Part shown: positions 28,501 through 40,500 of the stretch, piece by piece
How the letters are laid out: each line of letters begins with the position of its first letter
Numbering within the stretch: position 1 is the stretch's first letter
Origin: Metridium senile
Lineage: Eukaryota; Cnidaria; Anthozoa; Actiniaria; Metridiidae
Assembly (NCBI GenBank): GCA_949775045.1
Contig: OX459103.1
Coordinates: 7,845,842 to 7,909,841 of the forward strand
Length of the DNA: 64,000 nt
Reading direction: 5' to 3'
The notes under the pieces: generated by a model
Seen by the model: only the letters and a program-made list of their open reading frames with translations
The model's database searches: none
What the model was told of the DNA's origin: nothing
Program-made: the position numbers and the translations under genes

Positions 28501-31500
28501 ATACTCGAATATTGTTGAGTTGGAATTCACGTAAATCTCATACTGACATATTTTGTTTTGGCTGTTTGATCTTTCTTATTTTTCTTTAGTTTGCAATGTT
28601 TTATTCACTTTGTTTTTACTTGTTATCGTGGGAAAAGCGTAAACTTTTTCCTTCCTTCTTTCTTTTATTCCTTCCTTCCTTCCTTCCTTCCTTCCTTCCT
28701 TCCTTCCTTCCTTCCTTCCTTCCTTCCTTCCTTCCTTCCTTCCTTCCTTCCTTCCTTCCTTCCTTCCTTCCTTTCTTTTTTCCTTTTTTCATTCCTTGTT
28801 TTCTTTCTTCCTTCTGTTTTCCTTTTCTTTTGTCCTTTCCTTCCCTATTTCTTTTATTTATTTCTGTTCTTGTTACCTGTTTTTTCCTGTTCTTCGTTTA
28901 CCACTTTCTTTCCAATTTGCTATTTGTCTGTCTATCTATCCAACTTTCTTCTATCTATCAGACGTATGTAGCCGTATAAAATGTCATCAATATGCAACCT
29001 GTGTTAACCATCTCAATGGTTCTGCAAGCTGCGCATGTCCTTTATCCTGTCCGCTGAAATATGAGCCTGTCTGTGGTACAGACGGCAAGACACATATCAA
29101 CTCTTGTCTACTGAGACTTGCATCCTGTCGTAAGGAGAGTGACCTCGTGGTTGCTTACAATGGAGTTTGTTGTAAGTGTTTCTGTTTGCAAACTTCTTTG
29201 CCCTTGTTTTCGGCTTCAACGTTTTCCCCTTACTTTTGCTTTTTGTTCGTAACGTTCTTTTATAGCTTTGCCCTTCTACTTGTTATTGCTCTTGCTCTTG
29301 TTTAGAAACTTCTTTGCCATTGTTTTTGGCTACGACTCTTTACCCTAATAGCTCTTGCACTGCAAAAACGGCTGAGTAGATACAGCTCAGTATATTCAGT
29401 TAATCATGCCTCCAGGATGACACTTTATAGTGAGTAAACCCAACTCATTGTTAAGAGTAAACCTTAATGTAGATGTGCCATTGAGTACAATGTACTCAAT
29501 ATATTGAGTTAAGCCTCACTTTTATACTCACTATAGAGTTGGGTTTACTCACTATAAAGTGTCATCCTGAATATATGATTAACTCAATATACTGAGTTGT
29601 ATCTACTCAGCCATTTTTTCATTGCTCTTGCTTTTGATCTTGCTCTTGCTCCAGAGCCTAGCAGAGCGCATTGGAATAAATTTAATGAAAAGGGTGCTAT
29701 ATAAACTTCATATCTTCATATTGCTCTTATTCTGTCAGTGAATACAAAATAACACGATATTATCGGACATCTTATAACCTTCTCTTTCTTTCTCTTACTT
29801 TCTTCTTCTGTCAGTGGATGATCCATGTCTTGCTAAACGATGTCCTCCTTACGCCAAGTGCAAGCGCCTTCCCAATAAGAAAGCAGGGTGCTATTGTCCC
29901 TCCGAGTGTCCACTAAGCAATGACTTTGTATGTGGAAGCAACGGCAAGACGTACTTTAGTTTGTGTGCTTTGCAGCTGGAGGCGTGTAAAAAGAACCAAA
30001 ATATCACCGTTAGTAGTAAAGGCGCGTGTGGTAAGAGCGAGTGCTAGCTAATTCATAGATCCACTATTCATCCAGCTGAGTTGATCGCCTTCCCCGAAAG
30101 GAATTATGGATCACTATTGTTGGTTAGCAATTGCTGAGCATTTTCCGAGTATACAATGTATACTTTTGTTGTTGATTGAAATATAATCCCACCATGAGAT
30201 TGACTAGCGTTTACGATTGATTTAAAGAAGGTAGAACTTGTATTTCGTAAATTTTCGTGGCAGAATAATGGGAAATGCTGATCAAAACATGATGTTAAAT
30301 CCTCAATTCTGATTGGTTGACCTAGTGTTTGTCAACTCAGCTGGTTGTGTTCTATCTTAGTTATTGTTGCTACGTACGTTGCTACGGTTTTCTCAATATA
30401 CAGCACGAATATTCACTTGTCAAAGACTTGCTTTGTTGCACCACTTAAGGTAGTTCGGGACCCAGCCGTAATCACATAATTTCGTTTTTTAGCTTTTAGT
30501 ATTTTCCGATTTGAAAATCATGGGAACGTTATGCATTCACAAGACAAGCACATCGTCTCAGCAAAAAATATCCTGAATTTAGACCCGCATTCACGAGAAA
30601 TCAAGATTTTTCGTTAAATTCATGATTTTTTCGCATTCAAATCGGCGTCGTTTTAATGTCGATTTTTGGAACTATAATGCGTCATATAAATTAGTGTTTT
30701 GGGCAAGAATTACGAATTAAACTGGTCATAATCAGCTTAACATCGATTCTAGAGATATTAGCGGACCAAAAAATGTTAAAGTTTGTTTCGATAATGTTAT
30801 AGGGAACTAGTTACCAGTCCCGCACGGACAAAAAATAGGTTCACGAAATATACATTTTAAAGGGTTTTCGTGCTATAACTCGGAAAAGAGCGCGGTGTCA
30901 CCCCATTTTTATTTTATAGATGGATTTCCCTTATCAGAACTCTTCATTCCGTGAAATAAAAATGATATGGTTTTCGAGCGCAAAATGTGGTATTTTTCAC
31001 ATTTTGAGTTTATTTTTGTATCAAAATTCTCGACATGCACGTACTTTTCGCAGTATTTTTTTGCCCAAAGGATTTTCTTGAGTAAAACATGACAAATAAT
31101 ATGTTTGTTTGGAAGATGCCTTTCTTTTGCAAATGCTTGTTAAAAAGTTTGCTATCGGGAAAAATAGAATAAATAGCGTTTTATGTTTCAAATTCCGACA
31201 ATTTTTGTGACAAAAAATGACCAAAATGGGCCCCAGTCTACCGCCCTTATCTCCGAAACGAGCACGGTGACCCATTATTTTTATTTTAGTTTTGAACTTA
31301 ACTTAGTTTGCTCTTTTTACATGAGAAGTTTCAAAAAGATCTAACGATAGAATCTAAGACGCCCGAACTACCTTAAATGGTGTTTCTACCTTTTTTGTAC
31401 TTTTTAACTACCTTTTATAAGAAAGCTTGTAAAGTTCTTATTTTTATTTCTATATTTTTCATTTCCTCTCCTTATCTCTAATCATAACGCTATTTGTGGC

Positions 31501-34500
31501 ATGACATAGTGGCCTTTTTAATTCCTGTCCTCTTCCCTAGCCAGAAGTTTCATCACAATTGCTTCGGCTACACTTTTGAATTGAAAAATTATTTATTTGA
31601 AAAGTTATTTCTCATAACTATTTCCATATTTTTCTCTTCATCTCAACCCTTTTCTTCTTCGAGACAATGTTCCCTAAGTCTTCACGATTTGCTTAATTCG
31701 TGTTAAATTTTGGAATTTAAATCTTCTCATAACTATTTCTATATATTTTCCTCTTCATTTCTTCTTCTTCTCTTCTGCAAGACAATGTTCTCTGTGGTAC
31801 GACGAAGTGTGCCCGTTATGCTGTGTGTATCTCTGATGGTGCCAGTAAACTACGATGTTCTTGTCCTGTTTACTGTCCCTCTACTAAAGATCTTGTTTGT
31901 GGTACTAATGGTGTAACATATCCAAATACCTGTCATCTAACGAAAGAAGCTTGTGAGACCAAGAATGGGGTTAAACTTAGTTATATGGGAAAGTGCTATG
32001 GTAGGTTCTTGAGGCGAATTTGGGATCGGACTAATAGCTATGTTGGTTGTTGAAGTGAGGGTGTTAGTCAAGATGATGGATATGATTCTACAGGTGGCGA
32101 TGATGAAGATGATGATGATGGCTATAGTAAAAAGTAACACTTTTGAAATGAAAATGGTGTTTAACGTGATGCTATTGGGGTGGTGATCAGATGTTCTAGA
32201 AGGAAAAACGTGTACTGTGATGACATTTTGGAAGGTTGTGATTATGGCAACGTGATTTTCAAAACGTCATGATTAGACCAGTAGTCTTTCTCACCTCAAC
32301 TCACAATTAATTGTCACGTTGTTGTGACTTTTTGGTGATTATAATAGTTGAACCTAGGATTTATTTCGAAGTAATAGCACCCTAAATGCTATAATCTGGG
32401 AAAGTTTGAAGGATTTTTATTTTTCAGCTATTCTCACGTGGTTCGGTTTTTACAGACAAGCCCTCTTAAACCTTTCCAAAAATCTTCAATAAAATTTCTC
32501 TTTTTTCTTCTTCTCCATCTCTATCTACGCCAATCTAATATCCAACACTTGGTCCAGACCCTTGTGACGTCATCAACTGTCAATTTGGCTCCACGTGTGT
32601 TCGTCACGACAACACGAGTGCTTCGTGCACGTGCCCTACATGCGATCTTCACTACAACCCAGTATGTGGAAGTGATGGCCTATCTTACCTCAGCAAATGC
32701 TTGCTTATGAGGACGGGTTGTCTTGGAAGCAAGAAGATCTCTCTTGCATACAGTGGACGATGTAGTAAGTGGAGAAATATCACTCTTTTTGTGGACTGAT
32801 GTTTAAATTCATCTTACAAATTCCATTTCAAACACTCCTTATGCTCGTTTTTTGTCTCCTTCGTGGACAAAACAACAACAAAGTACTCATTATTTTCTCA
32901 TTTTCGGTCTTCCAACACGCCGGCTATAGCCGTTTAGTTTTTTCTTGGGATACACGTAACTGCTGCCTGTTTGATTCTCAATAACCCCTCTTGAGATGTT
33001 CTTGTCTATTTGTTCTTACATTACTATATATGGCTTTTCCTTGGATTCATAAGGAGTCCTAAGCGGAACGTTTGATGTGTATGATTGCATGATATAACAA
33101 ATCATTTGCATGTCATACATATTCTTCTTAAATCTTTAATGTTTCTTAAGCTTGTCAAAGGGCCGATTGTCCTCAAGGATCTAAATGCGAGGTCCGTGAA
33201 GATGGAGTGCAAGTGTGTACCTGTCCAAATAAGTGCCCTCTGAATTATGAGCCTGTCTGTGGCAGCAATCGAAAGACGTACATCAATACGTGTGCCTTCA
33301 CTGCCGACGCCTGTCAATCAAATACTAAGCTGACTATAGCTTATAAAGGACGCTGCTGTAAGTCTTCTGTATTATTCTTGTTTCTACTTTCATTGATTCT
33401 AGTTCAAGTGAGTGCACTTGATGAGCTTTTCTCTTCAGGCAAACTAGAGAATATATGTCTCTAAATACAGTGGTACCTCTATTAAGTGGTCAACCTTGGG
33501 ACTTTCCAAAGTGGCCGCTTAATTGAGGTTGGCCGCTGAATAGAGGTATAGAATAGGTATAGGAATAGATATGGGACTTTTTATTGTGGCCGCCTAATAG
33601 AGGGTGACCGCTTGATGGGTGACCGCTGAATAGAGGTACCACTATATTTTCATTGATTCTAGTTGAAGTGAGTGCCCCTGATGAGCTTTGCTCTTCAGGC
33701 AAACTAGAGAATATATGTCTCTAAATACAATTAAACATTTTCATGTCTCATACAATAATATTGTATTTGGTAGGGCAGTTGAATTATGTATCAGATTTTG
33801 CTCATGTGAGATGTCACTCACATTTACTGCCATTGCTTGTTCTACATTTCCTCGCGGCCATTTCCTAGAAGTTTGTCACCCAAAATGGACCGTTCTCTTT
33901 CACACTCTCCTCTGTTTAAATCAGTTTTATACTACATAATATCTTCTGTTCTGTTCTGTTCTTTTTATTCCTGAAACCTTTTTAAAAAAAAAACAAGTAA
34001 CGATCTTTTTGGTTTCCACATCTTGATTCATCTTGATTAGTCCAATAGCACTACTTGCTGTTTGGAACCATTGTGCTTCTCAATTATCTTATCTTGTCAT
34101 GTTTCTTTATATTCATTCCAAGTTATTGGCTTTGCTTGTGCTTCTCAATTATCTTATCTTGTCATGTTTCTTTATATTCATTCCAAGTTATTGGCTTTGC
34201 TTGTGCTTCTCATTATCTTATGTTGTCGTGTTTCGTTATCTTCATTCCAAGTTATTGGCTTTGCTTGTGCTTCTCAATTATCTTATGTTGTCGTGTTTCG
34301 TTATCTTCATTCCAAGTTATTGGCTTTGCTTGTGCTTCTCAATTATCTTATCTTCTCATGTTCCTTTGTCTTTAATCAAAGTTATGTTTCTTTGTCTTTA
34401 TTCAAAGTTCTTGGCTGTGCTTCTAAAAAATGTAACTTCTACTCTAAATGTGTTGAGAAAGAGAATGGTAAAGCTGTGTGTGTCTGCCAACAACAGTGTT

Positions 34501-37500
34501 CTTTCTCCTTTGATCCTGTATGTGGAAGCAATGGTCGTACATACATCAATGAGTGTCTTATGAGATCTGATGCGTGTAAGAAAAGACGAAATATTGTCAT
34601 CCTACAAAAAGGCGCTTGTAGTAAGTCAAAATAACCTTTTTGTTTGGTTCATATTTGTTGGTTCCTTCGTTCGTTTGTTCGCACGTTAGTGTCTTTTTTT
34701 TCTTTATTTGTCTGTTTTATGTTAGTTTGTTTCCTTGGTTGTTTGTTTACTCGTTTGTTTGTTGGTTCGTTTGTTTGTTTGTTGGTTCGTTTGTTTGCTT
34801 GTCTGTTTGTTTGTTTGTTTGTTTATTTGCCTGCTTGTTTGGTGGCTGGTTCATTCGTTTGTTTGTTTGTTTATTTGTCTGTCTTTATGTTGGTTCGTTC
34901 GTTCGTTTGGTTTGCTTGTCTGTTTGTATATTTGCCTGTTTGTTTCCTTGTTTGTGTGTTTGTTTCCTTTTTTGTTTGTTTGTTTCCTTGTTTGTTGATT
35001 GGTTCGTTCGTTTGTCGGTTTGTTTATTGGTTCGTTCATTTGTTAGCTTGTCTGTTTGTTTATTTGCCTGTTTGTTTGTTTATTTCCTTGCTATTCTGTT
35101 TTTTTTTTAAGTGGTCTGTCGTCTTTAATTCCTACACTCATTTTCTCTCTTTCTACTGCTCAGCACCCTGTGCTCTTCTCAAATGTGACTTCTACTCAAA
35201 GTGCCAAGCTAAGCTGGATGGTAGCTTGGAATGCGTATGTCCCATTCAATGCTCCCTGTCGTTCAGTCCTGTATGTGGTAGCAATGGTCTAACATACCCT
35301 AATGAATGTACACTACAGACCGAGTCTTGTAGGCTTAAGTCTCGTATTACTGTTCTTCAGAAAGGACAGTGTGGTAAGGTCTTACTCCTTTTTGCGCTAA
35401 TTGTTTTTATGATTCCTTCACAACATCTTATACCTTCTTGATAAATTTAGTTCACTTTAAATGGAAACAGTTGGTTAGGGTGCAGACTTCTCTGCAAGAG
35501 GTCCGTGAATGATTGCCAGTGACCTGTTTTAATTTGTTATTCCATGCCTTTTCTTACCTTTACTTCTTTCCGTACCATTCAATACTGATATCCTTTCAAA
35601 TAGTTTATAGCTATTATTATGAGTTTGTCTTCCATACCTTTTCTTTCCGGCCCTATTATGTTTCTTTCATTCTTTCGTACTTTAGCCTAATCACTAAGCT
35701 TCTTTTCTAGACGACACCAAACGCCGTCGATTCAGACGTTATCTTCGCCTTCCTTTCTTCCCATCTTTAATCTCTTCTGTCATTTCTACTCATTCTCATT
35801 CAACCAGTGGCATTACAATAAAAGGTAGGTGCGGCGATTCGTATTTGACTTAATTCCGTCTTCAGAGTTTATTAAAAGCTTCCAAAGGTTTGTATTCACT
35901 TTTCCTGTCAAGGCAAATACAATAAACTAGTTAAAGCGGATAATCTATATTTTTCCTGTACCATCCAAATTTTGTTCAATTATTTGTTATTTTTTGTCTC
36001 TATGCAATAGTGTCTAATAAAATAATAATTATTAACAGGTGAATATTGAGGAATGCATTGGACGTCACAGAGAACTTGTAATCACCACCACCATCATCAT
36101 TATCATCATGAAGAATCGTCATCATCATCACCATTGTCATCATCATCATCATGACCACCATCATCATTATCATCATCATCGTCATCATCATCACCATTGT
36201 CATTATCATCATCATCATTATCATCACCATATCATTACCATCGCCATCACCATATCATCATCATCATCACCATCATCGTCAACACCATCATCATCAATAT
36301 CGTCATCACCATATCATCATTATCACCATCTTCGTCATCACCATCATCATCACCACCATCATCACCACCATCATCACCATCAATATCACCATACCAAACG
36401 TTATTTCATATCTTATTCTATACCGCCCACAGGTGATTCTGTTGGCTTTTTGAAAGGAAATGGCTACATGAAATACGCCAGTCTTCCTGGATCAAACACT
36501 AGAACAACGACCATGAACATGGTATTCAGACCAGTAAGTCAAAGTGGTGTGTTACTTTACGCCATACAAAAGACAAACTCAAAGACAAAGTTCGATTATA
36601 TAGTTGTTCTACTGCGAAGAGGATACGTTGTATTCAGGTAAATTATCAGTTTGACATCCGTCAAAGTCATTTTTATACCTGTCACAGATATTCATGTTCT
36701 TTTTCAGCTTTGATCTTGGTAAAGGCTCAGTTGTAATTGAAAGCAGCAACAAGATTAACTTAAACAAATGGAATAGTCTGGTAGTCACACGTACTGGTAT
36801 AGTTGGTACTATCAATCTTAACAGTCTATCTACGACTGGAAGTGCACCCGAAGGGCTTACCAACCTTAACCTTAATCAAGGGTTGTATATTGGTGGTGTT
36901 GGTGGCGACGCCGTTCCTTCTAAGTAGGTTGATAGACTTGTTTGGTCAGTTTGTTTGTCAGCTTTTTGATTAATTATTTTTTTGATTGGTTTTCACTTGG
37001 TTTTGTTTTAGAGACATCATTTTCTGATGTCTTGTGTTTGCTTGTGCGTTTCTTTGTATACAGTCACTTAAAAAAAAAACATTGTCGCTGACCGGCTCCG
37101 CGACTACGCGACTAGCCCGAGCGTATGGGTAAAAATCACTAAAGCAATAAATTTTTAGCAGTCGCTATAGAATATGATGAAATATGGCGAGTACATGAAT
37201 GAATGTGTGCCGTCACGTTCTGTGTAAAGAAATAAACCGGCCGTTGTATAGAGCGTGGAGATTTCGATAACTAAATAGCTACTACTTCAGTTTTCATGCA
37301 GAGGATTTGTGTCATCCAAATCACTCGCCAGCGTAAACCTTCGCTGTATGCTCGAGGCATGGCTAATCAAAATGAAAACAAGGCACTGAGAGCTCAAGAT
37401 GTTGATAATATATGCAGCTAACTGCTTCAGTGATTTCTTCCCATACTCCTTTAAGGTATAGTCGCGTAGTCGGCGGCGACAACGTTGTTTCAAATGACTG

Positions 37501-40500
37501 TATATATATATATTTTTAGGCAAATGCTTTCTTTTCTATTGTGATATATTTTGAGGGTCACGGGTAATTCTTCACAATTCTTTACTTCTTTACTTGCTGT
37601 AATCCTCCTTTTCTTCTTCACTAGTGCTACGAATGTACTTTTTCATGAATTCTTCCAGAACTTCGGTGGTATTTTCGTTTATAATAATGCCACATCTGCA
37701 TAAAATACATGAATACGATTATACTGATTAAGGGAAATTTTACGATCAATTAACCAATCAGAAATGAGTATTAAAATTGTACTAATTAATGTAAAATATT
37801 TAAGTGCAAATAAAGGAATAGATTGAATGATGCTCAATCTTCATTGGTTATTTTATTCTTTTATAGATTGGCAAAACTAATGGTAACAACCGCTGGCTTA
37901 ATTGGCTGCATACGTGAACTTCGTATAAACAATGCAGTAATGGGCCTCAAAAAACAGGTGTCCCCACAGGTACAAGGATTTGGTCCCATAGAAGCAAAGA
38001 ACCAAATCGATGGTTGTGTAAACCATAAATGTATGATGCTTGGCTGTTTCAATGGTGCAGAATGTAATAATAATAACGGAATCGTCAAGTGTGTCTGCGC
38101 TAATGGTTTCTCTGGAACACTATGCAAACAAAGAAGTAAGAAGCAATGTTGAGTTGATCAGTTGGTTTCTTGTCTTTTAACTGGGTTTGTTGGTCCCGTT
38201 TTTTGCTATCTTGCTTGCTTGCTATATATCTTGGTTGCCTGCTTGCCTTGCTTGCCTGGCTTGCCTTGCTTGCCTTGCTTGCCTGGCTTGCTTGGCTTGC
38301 CTCCTTGCCTCCTTGCCTTGCTTGCCTCCTTGCTTGCTCGTTTGTTTAGGGAAATGATTGATTCATTTGTTGCTGTTATGTACCTGCCTGAATTCACTTA
38401 TTTCATATTTACCTGATCGTTTCAATCTTTCATTCTTTTAGCTGAAGTTCCTTACCTGTCACCAAATGGCTACATCATATTAAGACCCTTCTTGAAGCTA
38501 AAAAATCCACGATCCAAAAAACTGTCTTCCAAAATAGAAGGAATGTCGTTCAAGATAAAGCCCGAAGCCAATGATGGAGTTATCTTCTACACAGGATCGA
38601 AAACAAAGAAAGACTTTATGTCTATTGCCTTAAGAAATGGCAAGGTTGAATACCGGTAAGTCCTGTTTGTGTTGTTCTTGTTTCGTTTATAACCGTGGTA
38701 CAAATAGGAAAGCGTGACGTCACAATTCAGGCAAGCAAACCATTTTTTCCATCTCCTTGAGTTCTTGCCTATTTGACAGTGACGTCACAACTCAGACAAA
38801 CAAACCATTTTTTCATCTCCTTGAGTTCTTGCCTATGTGACAGTGACGTCACTACCCAGGCAAGCAAACCATTTTCCCCATCTCCTTGGGTTCTTGCCTA
38901 TTTGACAGTGACGTCACTACTCAGGCAAGCAAACCATTTTTCCATCTCCTTGAGTTATTGCCTATTTGACAGTGACGTCACTACTCAGGCAAGCAAACCA
39001 TTTTCCCATCTCCTTGAGTTCTTGCCTATTCGACAATTAGTGGATGAGCCAGGGGATATTTTGGGACCAAATTAGGGACAAAGGCTATCATATATCAAAT
39101 TAAAGGTTATCATGAGTAGATTTCAAAAATGTATGATAGCAAGGTGGGCGTTGTCGCTAAAGGTTGTCACGTGACCTAGAATGTTGCGCAATAGCCAAAA
39201 AATCTGGTTTTGGTATTCTTCAAAGAAACAAAACTTATAACATATCAAATTAAAGCTTATTTCGAGACAATTTCAAAAATATATGATATATTTGGATGTG
39301 CGTGTCAGCTGTCGCTTGTCACGTGACCTAGAATGTCACACAACAGTCAATCCTAGTAAAACGATCAGAAATTTGATAATCTCCAGTATTATTCAAGAAA
39401 ACAATGCTCATTATGTATCAAAATAAAGCTTATCATGAGCAGATTTTGAAAATTGTATGATAGCAAGGTGGGCGTGGCAGCAAAGGCCTGTCACGTGACC
39501 TAGAATGTCACGAAACAGTCAATTTAATTCCAAAAATCAGATTTTGGTGTTATCTAGTTAAAACCAAAGACACAAAGCTTGTTGTATATCATATTAAAGC
39601 CTATCGCATGAAGACTTCAAAAATACACAAAAGCAAGGTGGGTGTGGCTGTTGAAGGCGGTCACATCACCTAGAATGTTAGGAACAATCAATTTCATAAA
39701 AAATCAGATTTTGGTATTATTTAGCTGAAATCAAGATACAAAGTTTATTATCTATCATATTGAAGCTTATGAAGACCTATGAAGAGAAGATTCCAAAGAA
39801 TTATGATAGCTGGATGGGCTTGGCAGCTAATTGTAGCCTCATGTGATCTAGTATCATTAATGATTATACAACAATCAAACTCAGAAATTTGAGAAACTAT
39901 CAGATCTCAACACAGTCTTAGAAACAGACAACTTATGTCTTTATTATAACTAGTCTACTTAGATTTTAACAAATGGGTAGCAGCAATTTGATCACATCCA
40001 AGCAGACTGTAACAGATATCCCATTTCTGTTTCAAAACGGACCGGACTGACATCTGATCATGGGCAGCAGAGTATCGTTCGCGTTTGTATTCGCTGGTAT
40101 AAATCTCCGTGTATTTATAGTTACCAACGGTCAACGCTTTAAAAATATGATTGTTGTAGTCAGGATTCATGATTTTTACAAAAGAATTAGGTTTTCTCTG
40201 ACTAAATTTGATGATATTTAATAAGACGTTTCGCCAAATCTTTAGCCTTCAGCAGTTGAATTTGTACCAAGTTGAATTTGGTACAAATTCAACTGATGAA
40301 GGCTAAAGATTTAGCCGAAACGTCTTATTAAATATCATCAAATTTAGTCAGAGGTCAACGCTTATTTGCTTGCTTTGTTATTCCATTGACCCTTCGTTAT
40401 ATCATGTTATATGTCTAGCTCCTTTTTCAATCTCTTGATATTGGTCTATCTAGTATTAAAAGCGATCGTATAACACAGCAAGCAAATAAGCGTCGACCGT

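Noticed and set aside
31021..31275. 84-codon frame on the - strand
   Set aside because: Lies inside the TTAA-flanked repeat element; no domain, no splice context.
34640..35110. Cys/Val/Leu-rich, membrane-like frames
   Set aside because: GTTT-repeat translation between two Kazal exons.
36039..36453. His-rich frames before the laminin G A exon
   Set aside because: CAT-repeat translation; only the part from 36433 with an acceptor is coding.
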